This document shows positions 26,109 through 37,408 of a stretch of 64,000 bases of DNA, one piece after another (position 1 is the stretch's first letter; the number at the start of each line of letters is the position of its first letter). Position numbers and translations under genes: made by a program. Source of the DNA: Kalaharituber pfeilii (lineage: Eukaryota > Ascomycota > Pezizomycetes > Pezizales > Pezizaceae). The notes beneath the pieces were generated by a model that was not told the origin of the DNA, did not search any database, and worked only from the letters and a program-made list of their open reading frames with translations. The DNA lies in NCBI GenBank assembly GCA_015179045.1, contig WHUZ01000011.1:434001-498000 (forward strand). Reading direction: 5' to 3'.

Positions 26109-27834
26109 ATGGCTTCCTCCTTCGCCCGGATGGCCGCAAAGAGGCTCTGCGCGCCTTCACTCACTAGGCCACAATTCTCCTCAATTCTCGCCACCTCTCA
26201 ATTCAACCTCAATGCCGCCCGATCGCTGTCCTCAAGTAGCAGGCTGAGAGCCGAGGCGCAGTACCAAAAGACGACTATGACGGAGGAGCAGAGGGCTGAG
26301 TACGGTTACGAGTATGGATTTCCGTCGGCAATGAAGCCGAGGGAGTTGACGAGTGGGTTATACTACGTCCTTGCTCATACTGGTCATTCTTATAGCTTCG
26401 TGGCACTGACCGATATCCTTGACACAGGCGCTCTATTGGAGGGTGATGTGACAAACAGGAAGGTCCGCCATTACACAATCAACTTTGTATGTCCCTTCCA
26501 AAGGTGCACACAATACGCCTGCGCCCTCATCGCCACACAGGATCAAAAGCTCATTGTCCTCCAAATTAGGGCCCTCAACACCCCGCAGCGCACGGTGTGC
26601 TCCGGCTAATCTTGGAACTAAACGGCGAGATGATTGTGCGTGCGGATCCGCACGTCGGGCTGCTGCACCGCGGGACGGAGAAGCTCATTGAGTACAAGAG
26701 TTATCTCCAGGTATGAATTCGCCTACTGTTGAAATTTTGCAGCTGGAGTTTTGCGTTGATTGTGGATTGGGAAATTATATAGGCTCTACCATACTTTGAT
26801 CGTTTGGACTATGTCTCGATGATGACAAATGGTACATTATCCCCCTTCCCTCCCCACAGTTCCACAGTCTGACACAGCCCACAGAGCAATGCTACTCTCT
26901 CGCGGTTGAAAAACTCCTGAACATTGACATTCCGGAACGTGCGAAATGGATCCGCACCTTATTCGGCGAAATTACCCGGGTCCTCAACCACCTCATGTCT
27001 GTCCTTTCCCATGCCATGGACGTCGGTGCCCTCACTCCTTTCCTCTGGGGCTTCGAGGAGCGGGAGAAGCTCATGGAATTCTATGAGCGCGTCTCGGGGG
27101 CCCGCCTCCACGCCGCTTACGTCCGACCCGGCGGTGTCCACCAGGACTTACCAATTGGCCTCCTCGACGACATCTACCAATGGGCAACCCAATTCGGAGA
27201 CCGCATTGACGAGATTGAAGAGTTACTTACAGATAATCGAATCTGGAAGGCGCGTACTGAAGGTGTGGGCGTCGTCAAAGCGGAGGACGCACTAAATTAT
27301 GGTTTCTCGGGGGTTATGCTTCGCGGGTCAGGCGTGCCCTGGGACATTCGCAAGTCCCAACCGTACGATGCATACGGCCAGGTCGAGTTCGACGTCCCCG
27401 TCGGCCAAAACGGAGACTGCTACGACCGCTACCTCTGCCGCATGGAGGAGTTCCGACAGTCTCTCCGCATCATCCACCAGTGCCTCAACAAGATGCCTGC
27501 AGGGCCCGTGCGTGTCGAAGACTACAAGATATCCCCGCCGCCCCGCGCGGCAATGAAGGAGAACATGGAAGCGCTGATCCACCATTTCCTCTTGTACACC
27601 AAGGGTTACGCGGTGCCGCCGGGAGAGACATATAGCGCGATCGAGGCGCCCAAGGGCGAGATGGCGGTGTATATTGTGAGCGATGGAAGCGAGAGGCCAT
27701 ATAGGTGCAAGATTAGGGCACCCGGGTTTGCCCACTTGGGGTGCTTTGATCAGGTGGCGAGGGGACACTTGTTGGCGGACGCGGTGGCGATCATCGGGAC
27801 GATGGATTTGGTGTTTGGGGAGGTGGACCGATGA
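26109..27834 (+). CDS. nuo-49: NADH:ubiquinone oxidoreductase 49-kDa subunit (NDUFS2 homologue)
   Basis: Exons: 26109-26352, 26428-26486, 26570-26710, 26783-26831 and 26885-27834; 480 residues. This nuclear-encoded core subunit of mitochondrial complex I lies by the quinone site. The Arg/Ser-rich N-terminus ([13 protein letters not shown]...) is a mitochondrial presequence. Conserved blocks are [87 protein letters not shown] and the C-terminus DLVFGEVDR. The first intron (26353-26427, 75 nt) is stop-free and a multiple of three. I call it spliced because the retained peptide has no counterpart in the family and it contains a CTGAC branch-like site. Confidence 0.96.
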
Positions 27835-28095
27835 GTGGAATTGGCTTTGTTTGCATTGCCAAGGGGGGGATTAGGTGTGTATTTAGACGGTATGGTAGGG
27901 TTATTATAGAAAGTGAAGAGAGAAAAAAAAAAAAAAGAAAAAGAAAACAAAGACAACGCAGGGTTCTTAAATTGCATTTCAGAAAATCTGGCGCGGAAGG
28001 AGCGAGTTGGATATTCGGGGTAAAGCCAATCTAACCCAAGAAGTTCAAAGTATCACTTTTTATTATTTATTTTCATATGGAGGGCACATTTTTTT

Positions 28096-28145
<50 letters not shown>

Positions 28146-28249
28146 CTTCTGTTTCTTTTCATTTCTTTTCATTTCTTTTTTATTCTTATTTTATGAGACC
28201 TTGTGTTAGTTCCTTTTTCTTGTAAAAAACATGAAAATGATTCATGCAA

Positions 28250-28280
<31 letters not shown>

Positions 28281-28758
28281 GTAAATTTTCTTGAGATATA
28301 TTCGAGGAGAACAATCATCCCCCAGGTAATTCTAAAGTATCTTTTTTCTATTATCATCAAATTCTTACCCCCCCTTTTTGATAAATGTGTTTTGTACCCA
28401 TCTCCAGAGTTCACAAAACAACTTGCACTGTCAACTCCATATACGCCCCTCTCCTCTTGAACGTTTATCCAAACACATTAAAACACATGGAAAAAAAAAA
28501 AAAAGACAAATCTAACATGCTCCTCCTTTTTTTTTTCCCCCCTCATTATCTAATCTGTACATTATCCTGTATATTATCTTTTGAAAAAAATGCCCACTGG
28601 GAATAAACAAAGTACTCTAATATCACAGAAAAAAGCAAATGGACATACATCTCCAGAAATAATCAAGCACAACCTCTACATAAGAAGAACGCCCAATTAC
28701 CCCCCCCCTCCTCTCTTCTTTCCCATTTCCCGCACCCACTCCTCACCATACTCCTCCT
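27835..28758. repeat. Convergent intergenic region with long T and A homopolymers
   Basis: Between the stops of NUO49 and FUN30 lie a 48-nt pure T tract (28098-28145, preceded by eight more T) and A tracts of 21 and 11 nt (28248-28268, 28270-28280). A shorter A run lies at 28491-28504 and T/C-rich runs follow at 28527-28542. The T and A tracts face each other as a low-complexity inverted repeat. No gene is present. Confidence 0.7.
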
Positions 28759-31700
28759 CTACTCTTCTTTCTCTCTACCCTCTTCCCCCGCCTCCTCCGA
28801 TACTGGTGTCGTCGGCATCCCCAACATCATCTTTGCCACCAGCTGCTCTCCTTTCCCGGTTACCGCGTCCGCTGATTCTTCGCCGCTGACGCTCTGGTCC
28901 AGGGCAAGTTTCGTGTTGGCCAGGGCGAGAATCTGTTCTTCAATTGTGCCTCTGGCGACGAGGTTGATGACCTATTATTCTCACAATTACTTCCCATATT
29001 CATGAGAAAGAACAGAAGAGATGCAGTAAACAGGGAAAAAAAAGAAAAATATATACCTCCACCGGCCTCGTCTGTCCCACTCTATGCGCCCTATCCGCCG
29101 CTTGCCTGTCATCATGCGGATTGAAGCTTGAATCGAAAATAATGACTTTATTCGCACAAGCCAGATTAATCCCAAAACCTCCCGCTTTCGTCGAAAGCAA
29201 GAACACTGTGATATCTTGCTCATCGTAGAACTGATCAATCATGTCCTGGCGATCTTCGACTTTCGTGCTCCCATCTAGGCGGAAATATGTCACTCCCAGT
29301 GTATCCATAACCGTCTCTAGAATGTCCATCACTTGAGTGAATTGGGAGAATATTAGAATGCGGTCGCCGTTAGATTTGAAGTCAAGGACTAGACGTTTGA
29401 GAGTATCAATTTTTCCAGCTTGCATCCATTCGTCCTTCTTGAATGCGTATTTTCCAAGGGACTTTGGAAAGGCGAGACACAACCTATTAAGTTCAAAATC
29501 ATTCATCACAGACATGTCTTCCTCAATATACTTGGCATCATTATCTTTATAAGCGTCTTCCTTCATAATGGCCTTGGACATTTTGTTGATTATAGGGTCC
29601 GTGAAATGTCGCCTAAAAAGGAAAGGGTGAATTGCGGCTTTGCGAAGTTGCATGAGTAGATTACTGGTAGCTTTTGTGGGCTTCCTACCCTCCGCACGAG
29701 CCTCGATGGCCTCTTTGGCAAGAGCTATTTCCTTATCGTAGATCTCTTTTTGTATTTCATTGAGCTCGCAATACTCGACACGGGTAGTTTTCTCCGGTAG
29801 ATGTTTGCCCAGCACCTGTAAATACTCTGTCAGCCATATGGAGTGGGTTATCATCCCCGCGTCATTGAACATACCTGCTGCTTTTTTCTCCTTAGAACAA
29901 AAGGCGTCATCATCGCTTTTGCCTTCTGTATTCTCGTAGCAGACAACAGTGCACTGCTTGCCTCTCCCTCATCTGAAGTTTTAGCTTTATGCTTGAATAT
30001 GGTCTCCAACTCATTCTTCTTATCTCTGAACACGTTTGGCAATATAAAGGCCAGAAGAGATGCAAGTTCCTTCAGGTTATTCTGTAGCGGCGTTCCTGTC
30101 AGCAGCAGACGGAACTTTGCCGGTAATTGCATCAATCCACTATAACGGCTCGAGCCACTGTTTTTCAACATATGCCCTTCGTCGTAGACACAGATCTAAT
30201 CTTTCTCAGTAACCCATAACTAATATACATTGGAAAACACCTACATTAAATTTTTGCTCCTTCAGGAATCCCCTGTCGTATTTATCTCCAGTAGCAAGAT
30301 TATAGGTTGTGACAAGGACATGAAACCCAGAATGCCTTCGCAAAGCATCCCTGATCTCCACCCGCTCTTTCTGGTTGCCATAGTAGGGCTCGACGACCAA
30401 GTCTGGGCAGAAAGTTTTGAACTCACGTAACCAGTTTTCGAGCGTTGAAGCAGGAACGACGACAAGATGAGGTCCCTTTTCCCCGATAGAAAGTAGATGT
30501 GCAAAGAAAGCCACAACTTGACACGTCTTTCCGAGGCCTATGAATCAAACGTGTCAGAATGTAATCACAACCAGTAGTGTACTTATACGTACCCATTTCA
30601 TCTGCTAATATGCAACTGAGCTTCCTCTGGTAAAGCAGATTTAACCAATTAATGCCCACCAACTGGTAGTCTTTCAGGGTAACACCTGGCGCCAGATTCT
30701 TTGGTTGATGAGTCATATACAATCCTGTTTTATGTCTTCCATGAGTGGTAATGTCGTCGTCATCGTCATCAGCAGGTGTTCCAATACCAGAGTCTGCCCT
30801 TGAGCTCATGTTGAGGTTGACTATTTCTAGTTCGCCTTTACTAGCAGCGCCAGTGACGTCCACGCCCCATCCCTTGATAGCCTCCGCAAGAGGTTTTCCA
30901 AGCTCTTCACACTTTTTAATCAATGTATCCACAGCCTCATAGCCTCTGAACGTCTCGATACATTCATCAACAACCCTGTCCCCAACAGCTCTTTTCTGCC
31001 CCCCACGCTTCCCCTTTTTAGGAGCTGTTTGCCCAATAGATACTGCACGGACAACATCAATATTTCTGTAAGGTCTGTTCCTGAGAATTGTTTGCGCAAT
31101 TTCTTCGGTGGTGGCGGCAATATCAATCAAATCCTCGATCTCGCATGTGTTGATAAATTCCAGAACCTTGCCTTCCAACTTCAACTCATATCCTTCATCA
31201 GCATCGTCAGAGCTATGCTCTGAATCATCATCATCATCTAACTCTATCGGAGCCGGTGGGGAATCAATACATATTCCTCGAGAGCCTTTGACTAAGCGTC
31301 TCCTAGGTTTTGCTTGAACTTCTGGGGATGATGAAGGTAACCGTTCTCGAGCTTGTGTGGATGACCACTTCTCTGTAATAGCTTTTCTTGGAGCACGAGC
31401 CCCCCTTTTAGAGGTTTGAGTAACACTGCCATGCTGTTTACCTGACGATTTTGACCCTTTTGTGAAATCTACCACTTCGTCCTCCGCGGTCAAGAGATCC
31501 ATAGCATCATCAAAATTGCCCTTTTTCTCTTGGAGCGCAATTAGAATAGCCTTATTGCTCTTTCCCGGAATGACAGTCTTGATACGCTCAACCTTCCGTC
31601 TCATGTCCAGGTCTCTGATGTCCTCAAGATGTAAGTCCACTATGGCCTGGGCCCGGTCAGGCCTATTTTGTCTAGGCCGTGAATATGCAGCGGCCAAACC

Positions 31701-32468
31701 TCCCATTGCTGGCCCAGTAGACTTTATAGAGTCCAGGCGACCAGGGAAATGAGATGAGGCTACCGGGGGTTTGTACAAGAACCGTGCGAAGTTGACTGGG
31801 GACTCCTCGACCTTTTCAACCTTATTTGAACTATCCTCCATCTCTCTCCGTTTTTTGAGCTCCTTCATGGATGGCACCTTTGTCCGTGAAGCAGCCTTCT
31901 TGTCGAAATCAGGGACAATGTCGTGATCCGATTGGGCATCTGAGGATGATCCAATGTATTGCAAGTCATCGTCGGATGTCAGGTCAATTGCCTTACCCTG
32001 TGAGGGTTTGAGCGCCCGAGAAGAGTAGAATGAGAACGGTTTGACCGATTCATCGGGGTCATGCTTTGGTTTGGTCGGGGAATCTGCGACTTGCACCGGG
32101 GACGACGCAGCAACCTGCACTGTGGGTCTGTTTGTCGGACTATCCAAGATCTGAGTGGGCTGAGTTTGGTAGGAGGACAGCGGCGGAGGTGAGGAGAATA
32201 TCTGAGATATACTGATTGGTGCGGAGGGTATCAAACTGGAGTTGACCCCTGTGTTTGCTGATGCGCTCGCAATGTCCAACGGCAGGGTCGCTACCTCAAT
32301 GGGAAGGGTTGCAGCCTCCATCGGCAGGGTTGCGACCTCGCCAGATGCTGGTGGAGAGCCATATGTTTCCTCTTGGTCACTATCGTCGTCGGCCGCTGCT
32401 GAAGTCTTCAATCGTTTGTTTGTGTGCCCGAGCGAGCCCGAATCGAATGGATAAGGCCTTACAGGCAT
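28759..32468 (-). CDS. FUN30: SNF2-family chromatin remodeller FUN30/SMARCAD1
   Basis: Exons in coding order: 30593-32468, 30245-30537, 29875-30195, 29057-29815 and 28759-28971; 1153 residues (yeast Fun30 has 1131). Fun30 slides or evicts nucleosomes, promotes DNA end resection and maintains silent chromatin. The N-terminal ~600 residues are Ser/Pro/Asp-rich with short ATLP-type repeats (about 41-66), and a CUE-like helical block sits near 297-335 (IKTVIPGKSNKAILIAL). The motor has GLGKT (626-630), DEGH (728-731), the LLLTGTPLQNN block, and the C-terminal lobe motifs ILIFSQFTQVMDIL, LDGSTKVEDRQ, LLSTKAGGFGINL and QAADRAHRVGQ. The single large first exon and four late introns are all well supported. 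Confidence 0.95.
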
Positions 32469-33000
32469 CGCAGGCCACTCGACACAGTACTAGCTAGCTC
32501 AGGAACTGGGGCGTGCGGGGGGCGGGGGGGGGGGGGGAGAAGATAAAATAACCACAGGAGTGCCGATGCCGGGGTTTGTTTTGACCACCCGAGGGACTAT
32601 GGCATACAAGGCAGGAGAGGTGGTCGGAGGAAAGATCGTGTTGGCACGGCTCGGAGGGCTTCGTGATGAAAGCAGAACGGGGCGGTGAAAATGGCTGCCC
32701 AAAGTCACCTGGGGGGGGGGGGTTAGGGAATGGAAAATATGATGAGAGTGTGTATTGCCTACTTCTGCGAAGCGTATGCGTGTATATATATACAACGGGT
32801 CCCAGATGGAGTTAAAACGAGGCTAAAGGGGAACCAAGGTCGGTCAAGGGTGCAAGGCAGGCACGTTGACGGGGCGGGACTGCCTCTGTGTTTCTGGAGA
32901 TACCGGCGGGGCGGGGGGGGTGGAGGGGGGATACAATGATCAGAGGGATGAGTTCGAGATGCACACGTACAAGTGACTCTGACCGGGGCAGAAGGGCAGC

Positions 33001-33125
33001 GAGAGCAGGGCGGGGTATAGGTGGGATATGGGGGTTATGGGGGGGATTGGGGGATGGGGGATGGGGGATGGGGATATGGGGATATGGGGATATGGGGGAT
33101 ATGGGGGAGGTGGGGGAGGTGGGGC
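33001..33125 (+). repeat. G-rich minisatellite (ATATGGGG-like units)
   Basis: Alternating runs of three to six G separated by TAT, AT or TTAT, with many units in about 125 bp. The pattern meets the usual criteria for G-quadruplex formation on the plus strand. It lies upstream of FUN30. Confidence 0.7.
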
Positions 33126-33364
33126 GGCGGGCGGGAGCGGTGCACGCAGGACACGAGGACTTGCAATTGTGCTGGGCGCAGCGCTGCAAACACGCTGGGA
33201 CGCGCTCCGCCGCATCGTGCATCGTGCATCAAGCTCGTGTGCGACAAAGGAAGGAAACCACTTTAGCACCACGCGGGCGGCCATGCGTGCATGCGCGCGA
33301 TGCTTGCTTGGCTGCCGGGGGGCTGCGGTGGGCTGCCGGTGAGGAGAGTGGCTGGCGGGCGGGG

Positions 33365-33414
33365 TGCGGTGGCTGCGGTGGCTGCGGTGGCTGCGGTGGC
33401 TGCGGTGGCTGCGG
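33365..33414 (+). repeat. 9-bp tandem repeat GGCTGCGGT, about 5.5 copies
   Basis: Perfect head-to-tail copies of GGCTGCGGT in the GC-rich intergenic block; no sign that it is translated. Confidence 0.8.
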
Positions 33415-34164
33415 CGCGCAGAAGAAGCGCACCCCATTATGCTATGCAAGCTGATGCATGCGTGGACGGAACTGTATCATAGCCAGGTGATGCAACCGGC
33501 CAGCGCATTATAACGACTACCCCCCATGCAACGGTTGATACATACATACGGATATCCAAGCCAGACTACGATAGCATACTGCTGCCAGCGATACACCCAG
33601 TAGATAGAGTAGAGTATTACTCCTTTGTAATCCCCGACACCTGTGCCCTGCATAATCTGGGTACCGCGTTTCTATTCCCCCCCACCACCCACCATTGCTA
33701 GTATACATTGGTAACACCTCGCTTTATCCCTTCTCCGCGTCCCCCTCTGTCCCCTTCTTTTAGAAAGAAAAAAAGAAAGAAAGAAAAAAAAAAAAAGGGT
33801 AGACTATTCACATACTTATTCTCGAGCTCCAGTGTGTTATATTCCCCCACCGCCCAGCGTTGATATAGCCTACCCATCCTACCCTACCCCCCCCCCGTCA
33901 TATTCGAAGCAGCCCCAGTTGGCATTGGATACCTCCACTGTGCATATATACCCGGCCCTCATCCCTCCCTCAAGCTTGCTTGTGGTACCCTGTCTGAAGT
34001 TTGCTATACACTTTTACAATCGCAACGCGAAAAGCTGGAGCAAATATAACCGCTTCAAGCATATGATTACCAAAAATCCGTACTTACTGGCACCTTATAA
34101 GCTAATCTTAATGTATATGCGATTAGAAAACCAAACCTACTAGTTCTACTCGAATCAAGAAGCT

Positions 34165-34634
34165 ATGGCTACAAGGCGCAGCGCCAGTATCAAAAAGGAA
34201 GAGACGCCTGACTTTGAAGATACCCCCAGCCGCATAATCAGCGGCCCACCAAAAGTGCTAGAATCTCAGGGCATTGTCCCAAGGTAATACTGGCCCGCAC
34301 ATCCTCTTGGAATCCAACTCCGCTTACGCCGCTCTTACGCCCCATACACAGGTCTGTTATTGTGAAGCTTGCCCTCTTCACCTGCGCCATGATAATTGCC
34401 CCGCTGGGGTCTTACTACTTATCCCTCAACACGATTTTCTCTGGCAAGTAAATTGCAATTCCCCACTTATTCTCCGCTTTCTGTTGGACTGATGCTGATA
34501 TATTTCCCCTCGCAGGCAACAACACATTTGCTGGTGCAACAGCAGCTGTTGTTGCAAACATCGTTTTGGTTGGATACATCATCACAGCATTACGGGAAGA
34601 CGACGCAAGCTCCGAGTCGAAGAAGAAGAAGTGA
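34165..34634 (+). CDS. VMA21: Vacuolar ATPase assembly protein VMA21
   Basis: Exons 34165-34283, 34352-34443 and 34516-34634; 109 residues. VMA21 is an ER-resident chaperone that escorts assembly of the V-ATPase Vo sector. The N-terminus is cytosolic and Lys/Glu-rich. Two membrane segments follow, at about 42-62 (VIVKLALFTCAMIIAPLG) and 76-96 (AGATAAVVANIVLVGY). The tail ends in lysines (SESKKKK), matching the KKxx ER-retrieval signal. The second intron (34444-34515, 72 nt) uses a GC donor (CTG|GCAAGT). The downstream GT two codons later breaks the conserved SGNNTFAG frame, so GC-AG splicing is required. Confidence 0.94.
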
Positions 34635-35301
34635 GAATGATTATGACATTTCAAGCTCAAGGGCAAATGGCAATTGGGGAGACCATTATGAGGACGCAAT
34701 GGTAGCAGGTGAAGAAGTGAATATCTCCTAGAATAGCCCTATGGATCATTCAATGCGTCCGTCGCATTCCATTGATTAATAGTGTAACGTCGAGGGAGGG
34801 GGCGAAGAAAGCAAATGATGTCAATCCGAAACAAATTCCTAATTTAATGTCATCATAATATGAATAGTAAACAAACGATACCCATACACTTGTTTCTCTG
34901 ACATCGGCACACAAGACCCTTGACCCTTGCATCTATTGGCGCCGAAATTCCCAAGATCTGATCTAATCTGGTTAGGCCAAGTAAATCTTACTCAAGGGTG
35001 AGTTGTGACGACGGGGTTGAAAATATATCTCACGCTTCGCTAGGCTTCAAAAAAGCAACCACAAAACCAAGCTCAGTACGCACAATTATCAAAGAAGAAC
35101 TTGGTGTGCACACAGACTTATACATGCTGTTACAGCGCAGCTTGCAGCAATCCACTGCCACATAGAGTTTTTCCGCCAACACAAGCGCCAGCCGAAACAT
35201 CACAATTGTGCTACTTCGTCCATTCTTAACCAGCTGCTGCCCACTGCGACGCCCAATTGCATGCCCCACCCAATATATACCACCCCCCGGCTCTCCTGGC
35301 G
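34635..35301. other. Intergenic, VMA21 3' end to PPE1 promoter
   Basis: No gene recognised. Short frames on both strands lack any family resemblance. Confidence 0.55.
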
Positions 35302-36958
35302 ATGAGCGACCTCCATCGCGAATTTCTCCGTGCAAAACTCTCCAAGCTCCCTGCAATGCCACCGCCGCATGACTTGTCTAGTATGGACGAAGACGAAGAA
35401 TACGAGGTTACAGACGACTTTCAGGATTCGTCGTCGGTGTCCTCGGCATCCAGTACCTCGACGATAAGGGCGAATCAATTCAATAGGCCGGAGTTGTAGG
35501 TGCCTCTTCGTGCTCGCGAGAGCTCTTCTCCCTCTCCACTCCCCCACCACCCTGCCCCCCGCACCCATTCCCCGTGGACAATCCCAACCATAAATTATCT
35601 ATCCTACTATCAAGCCGCTGATAGATACCTTATTCTAACTCATCTTCCTCTCTCTTCTCCCCTCCTCTCACCAGGAAATCCAAACTCTCAAATCCCCACG
35701 ACCCAATCTGCTGGAACAGCCACTTCTCCAAAAACCTCCGTCTCCCCAGCCCTACCTCCCCCACTACCATCTTCAATGCCTACCTGACCGCCCCAACCGC
35801 CTCCGGTCCCCTCTTCGTCACCCACCATGGCGCTGGCTCCTCCGGCCTCTCCTTCGCCTGCGTTGCCTCCGAAATCCGTCGCATCATACCAGCAGCCGGG
35901 GTCTTGTCTTTGGACGCCCGCGGCCACGGCCAAACCGTCACAGACGACGATTCGGACCTGAGCTTAGAGACGCTGAGCAGGGATTTGGTGGAAGTGATTG
36001 AGGTGACCAAAGAGATGTGCGGGTGGGAGAAGATGCCGGATTTGATTTTGGTGGGGCATTCGTTAGGGGGGCTGTAGTGGTGGATGTGGCAAAGAGCGGA
36101 AGATTGGGGAGGGCGGTACAGGGTTATGCAGTATTAGATGTGGTGGAAGGTACGATATCACCGCAGAACTTGCATTACTCTTCTGATCTTGCCCAGACTC
36201 AAAATACAGATGAAACGGAACAGAATCTTTGGCTAATGTATTACCCTCAACCCACCAGGCTCAGCTATCGATGCCCTTCAAAGCATGCAAACCTACCTCT
36301 CCTCTCGCCCCTCCAGCTTCAGCACCCTCAGCCAAGGCGTCGACTGGCATCTCCGCAGCCGGACCCTGCGCAACCCCCTCTCGGCCCGCACCTCCGTCCC
36401 CGCCCTGCTCGTCAACGATTCCAGCGACAATTCTTCGCGCCCCTGGCATTGGCGAACAGATTTGGCCAAGACTCAGCCTTTCTGGGAAGGCTGGTTCGTC
36501 GGGTTGAGTAGGAAGTTTCTTGAGGCGAGAGGCGGAAAGCTGTTGATTCTTGCGGGTACGGACAGGCTGGATAAGGAACTCATGATTGGGCAGATGCAGG
36601 GTATGTACTAGATGTTTTCATGTTTCACTTTGCTATTTATATATCTATACGTGAAACATCAGAAAGAAAACAGGGCTGATTATGACATGATTGCTTACGC
36701 ACGGTAGGTAAATATCAGCTCTTGGTTTTCCCAGAGGTTGGACATTTTGTACATGAGGATGCACCAGAGAAGACAGCCGCTGCTGTAAGTCCACAGCCTT
36801 ACCTCTTCACATTTCCCGCACCCCTCATCCCCTGCAAAGCCACTTTTTTCACATCTACAGGACAACTGATCAAATTCCTAGCTGGCCGATTTTCACAAAC
36901 GGCAGTCTCCACTCGTGCTTCCTCCAAAGGTCGGGCAAATGTAAAAATTAAATTATAG
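35302..36958 (+). CDS. PPE1: Protein phosphatase methylesterase 1, reading frame broken
   Basis: An alpha/beta hydrolase that removes the C-terminal methyl ester from PP2A. Exons: 35302-35495, 35675-36149, 36259-36600, 36708-36784 and a last piece to 36869 or 36958. Clear family blocks are GPLFVTHHGAGSSGLSFA, the nucleophile elbow VGHSLGG, YAVLDVVEGSAIDALQSMQ, VDWHLRSRTLRN and the catalytic-His region FPEVGHFVHED. Two faults are visible. Right after GHSLGG, a run of six G (36066-36071) puts the frame off by one and gives an immediate TAG; one more G would restore AVVVDVAK. At the 3' end, splicing 36785-36860 gives Asp-Asn-stop, while reading through keeps an open frame to 36958. Homopolymer miscall or genuine inactivation are both possible. 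The upstream acidic-Ser N-terminus is normal. Confidence 0.85.
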
Positions 36959-37408
36959 ATTTCCCGTAGTTAGAAACCATTGGCTGTGCATCTGATACTA
37001 GTATCGGAATTGCTTTATAAAGGGATTTCGGGTTGCAATCAGTCATAAATCTCGTGCGACTTGTCGTCGAATGTATCAGGTGAAATGAAGGGGAGTTGTG
37101 AGAATTAGAAAGAAGGTAGAAAGAAAAAAGAAACAATGGCCCGCAATGAGGAAAAGAAAATCCTCAAAAACAACCCCAGTTCGTAAATGATTAGGAATTA
37201 CAGAAGAATCAAAACAAGAAAACCAGGACAAACACAGGAAGACATAAAGCCACAGCCATATTATATTCCGTTGAAAAATCCCAATTAAGTGCCTTATAAC
37301 AAACTAGAAATTTACCTCTCATCTTTTATCCCGATCTACCCCACAAACATGGCCCCAACGTTCGAACAGAGAGAGCATAATCATTAAATTGATAATATAG
37401 AACGTAAT
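36959..37408. other. Convergent intergenic region, PPE1 / Par32-like
   Basis: A-rich 3' space of two convergent genes; no gene or RNA seen. Confidence 0.55.

Larger units (their letters stand above)
32469..34164. other. GC-rich divergent region FUN30 / VMA21 with G-rich minisatellites
   Basis: The stretch holds both divergent promoters. From about 32500 to 33450 it is strongly GC-rich with long G runs. It includes an ATATGGGG-like repeat block (33001-33125) and a 9-bp tandem repeat GGCTGCGGT (33365-33414). Open frames span all six frames there because stops are rare, and none resembles a known protein. A purine/A run lies at 33763-33796. Confidence 0.6.

Noticed and set aside
32888..33454. 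188-codon open frame in GC-rich DNA
   Set aside because: All six frames are open here because the sequence is G/C repeats. The product is Gly/Arg low complexity with no domain.
36600..36707. Second gene starting after PPE1 exon 3
   Set aside because: The segment is a clear GTATGT...TAG intron that restores QGKYQLLVFPEVGHF.
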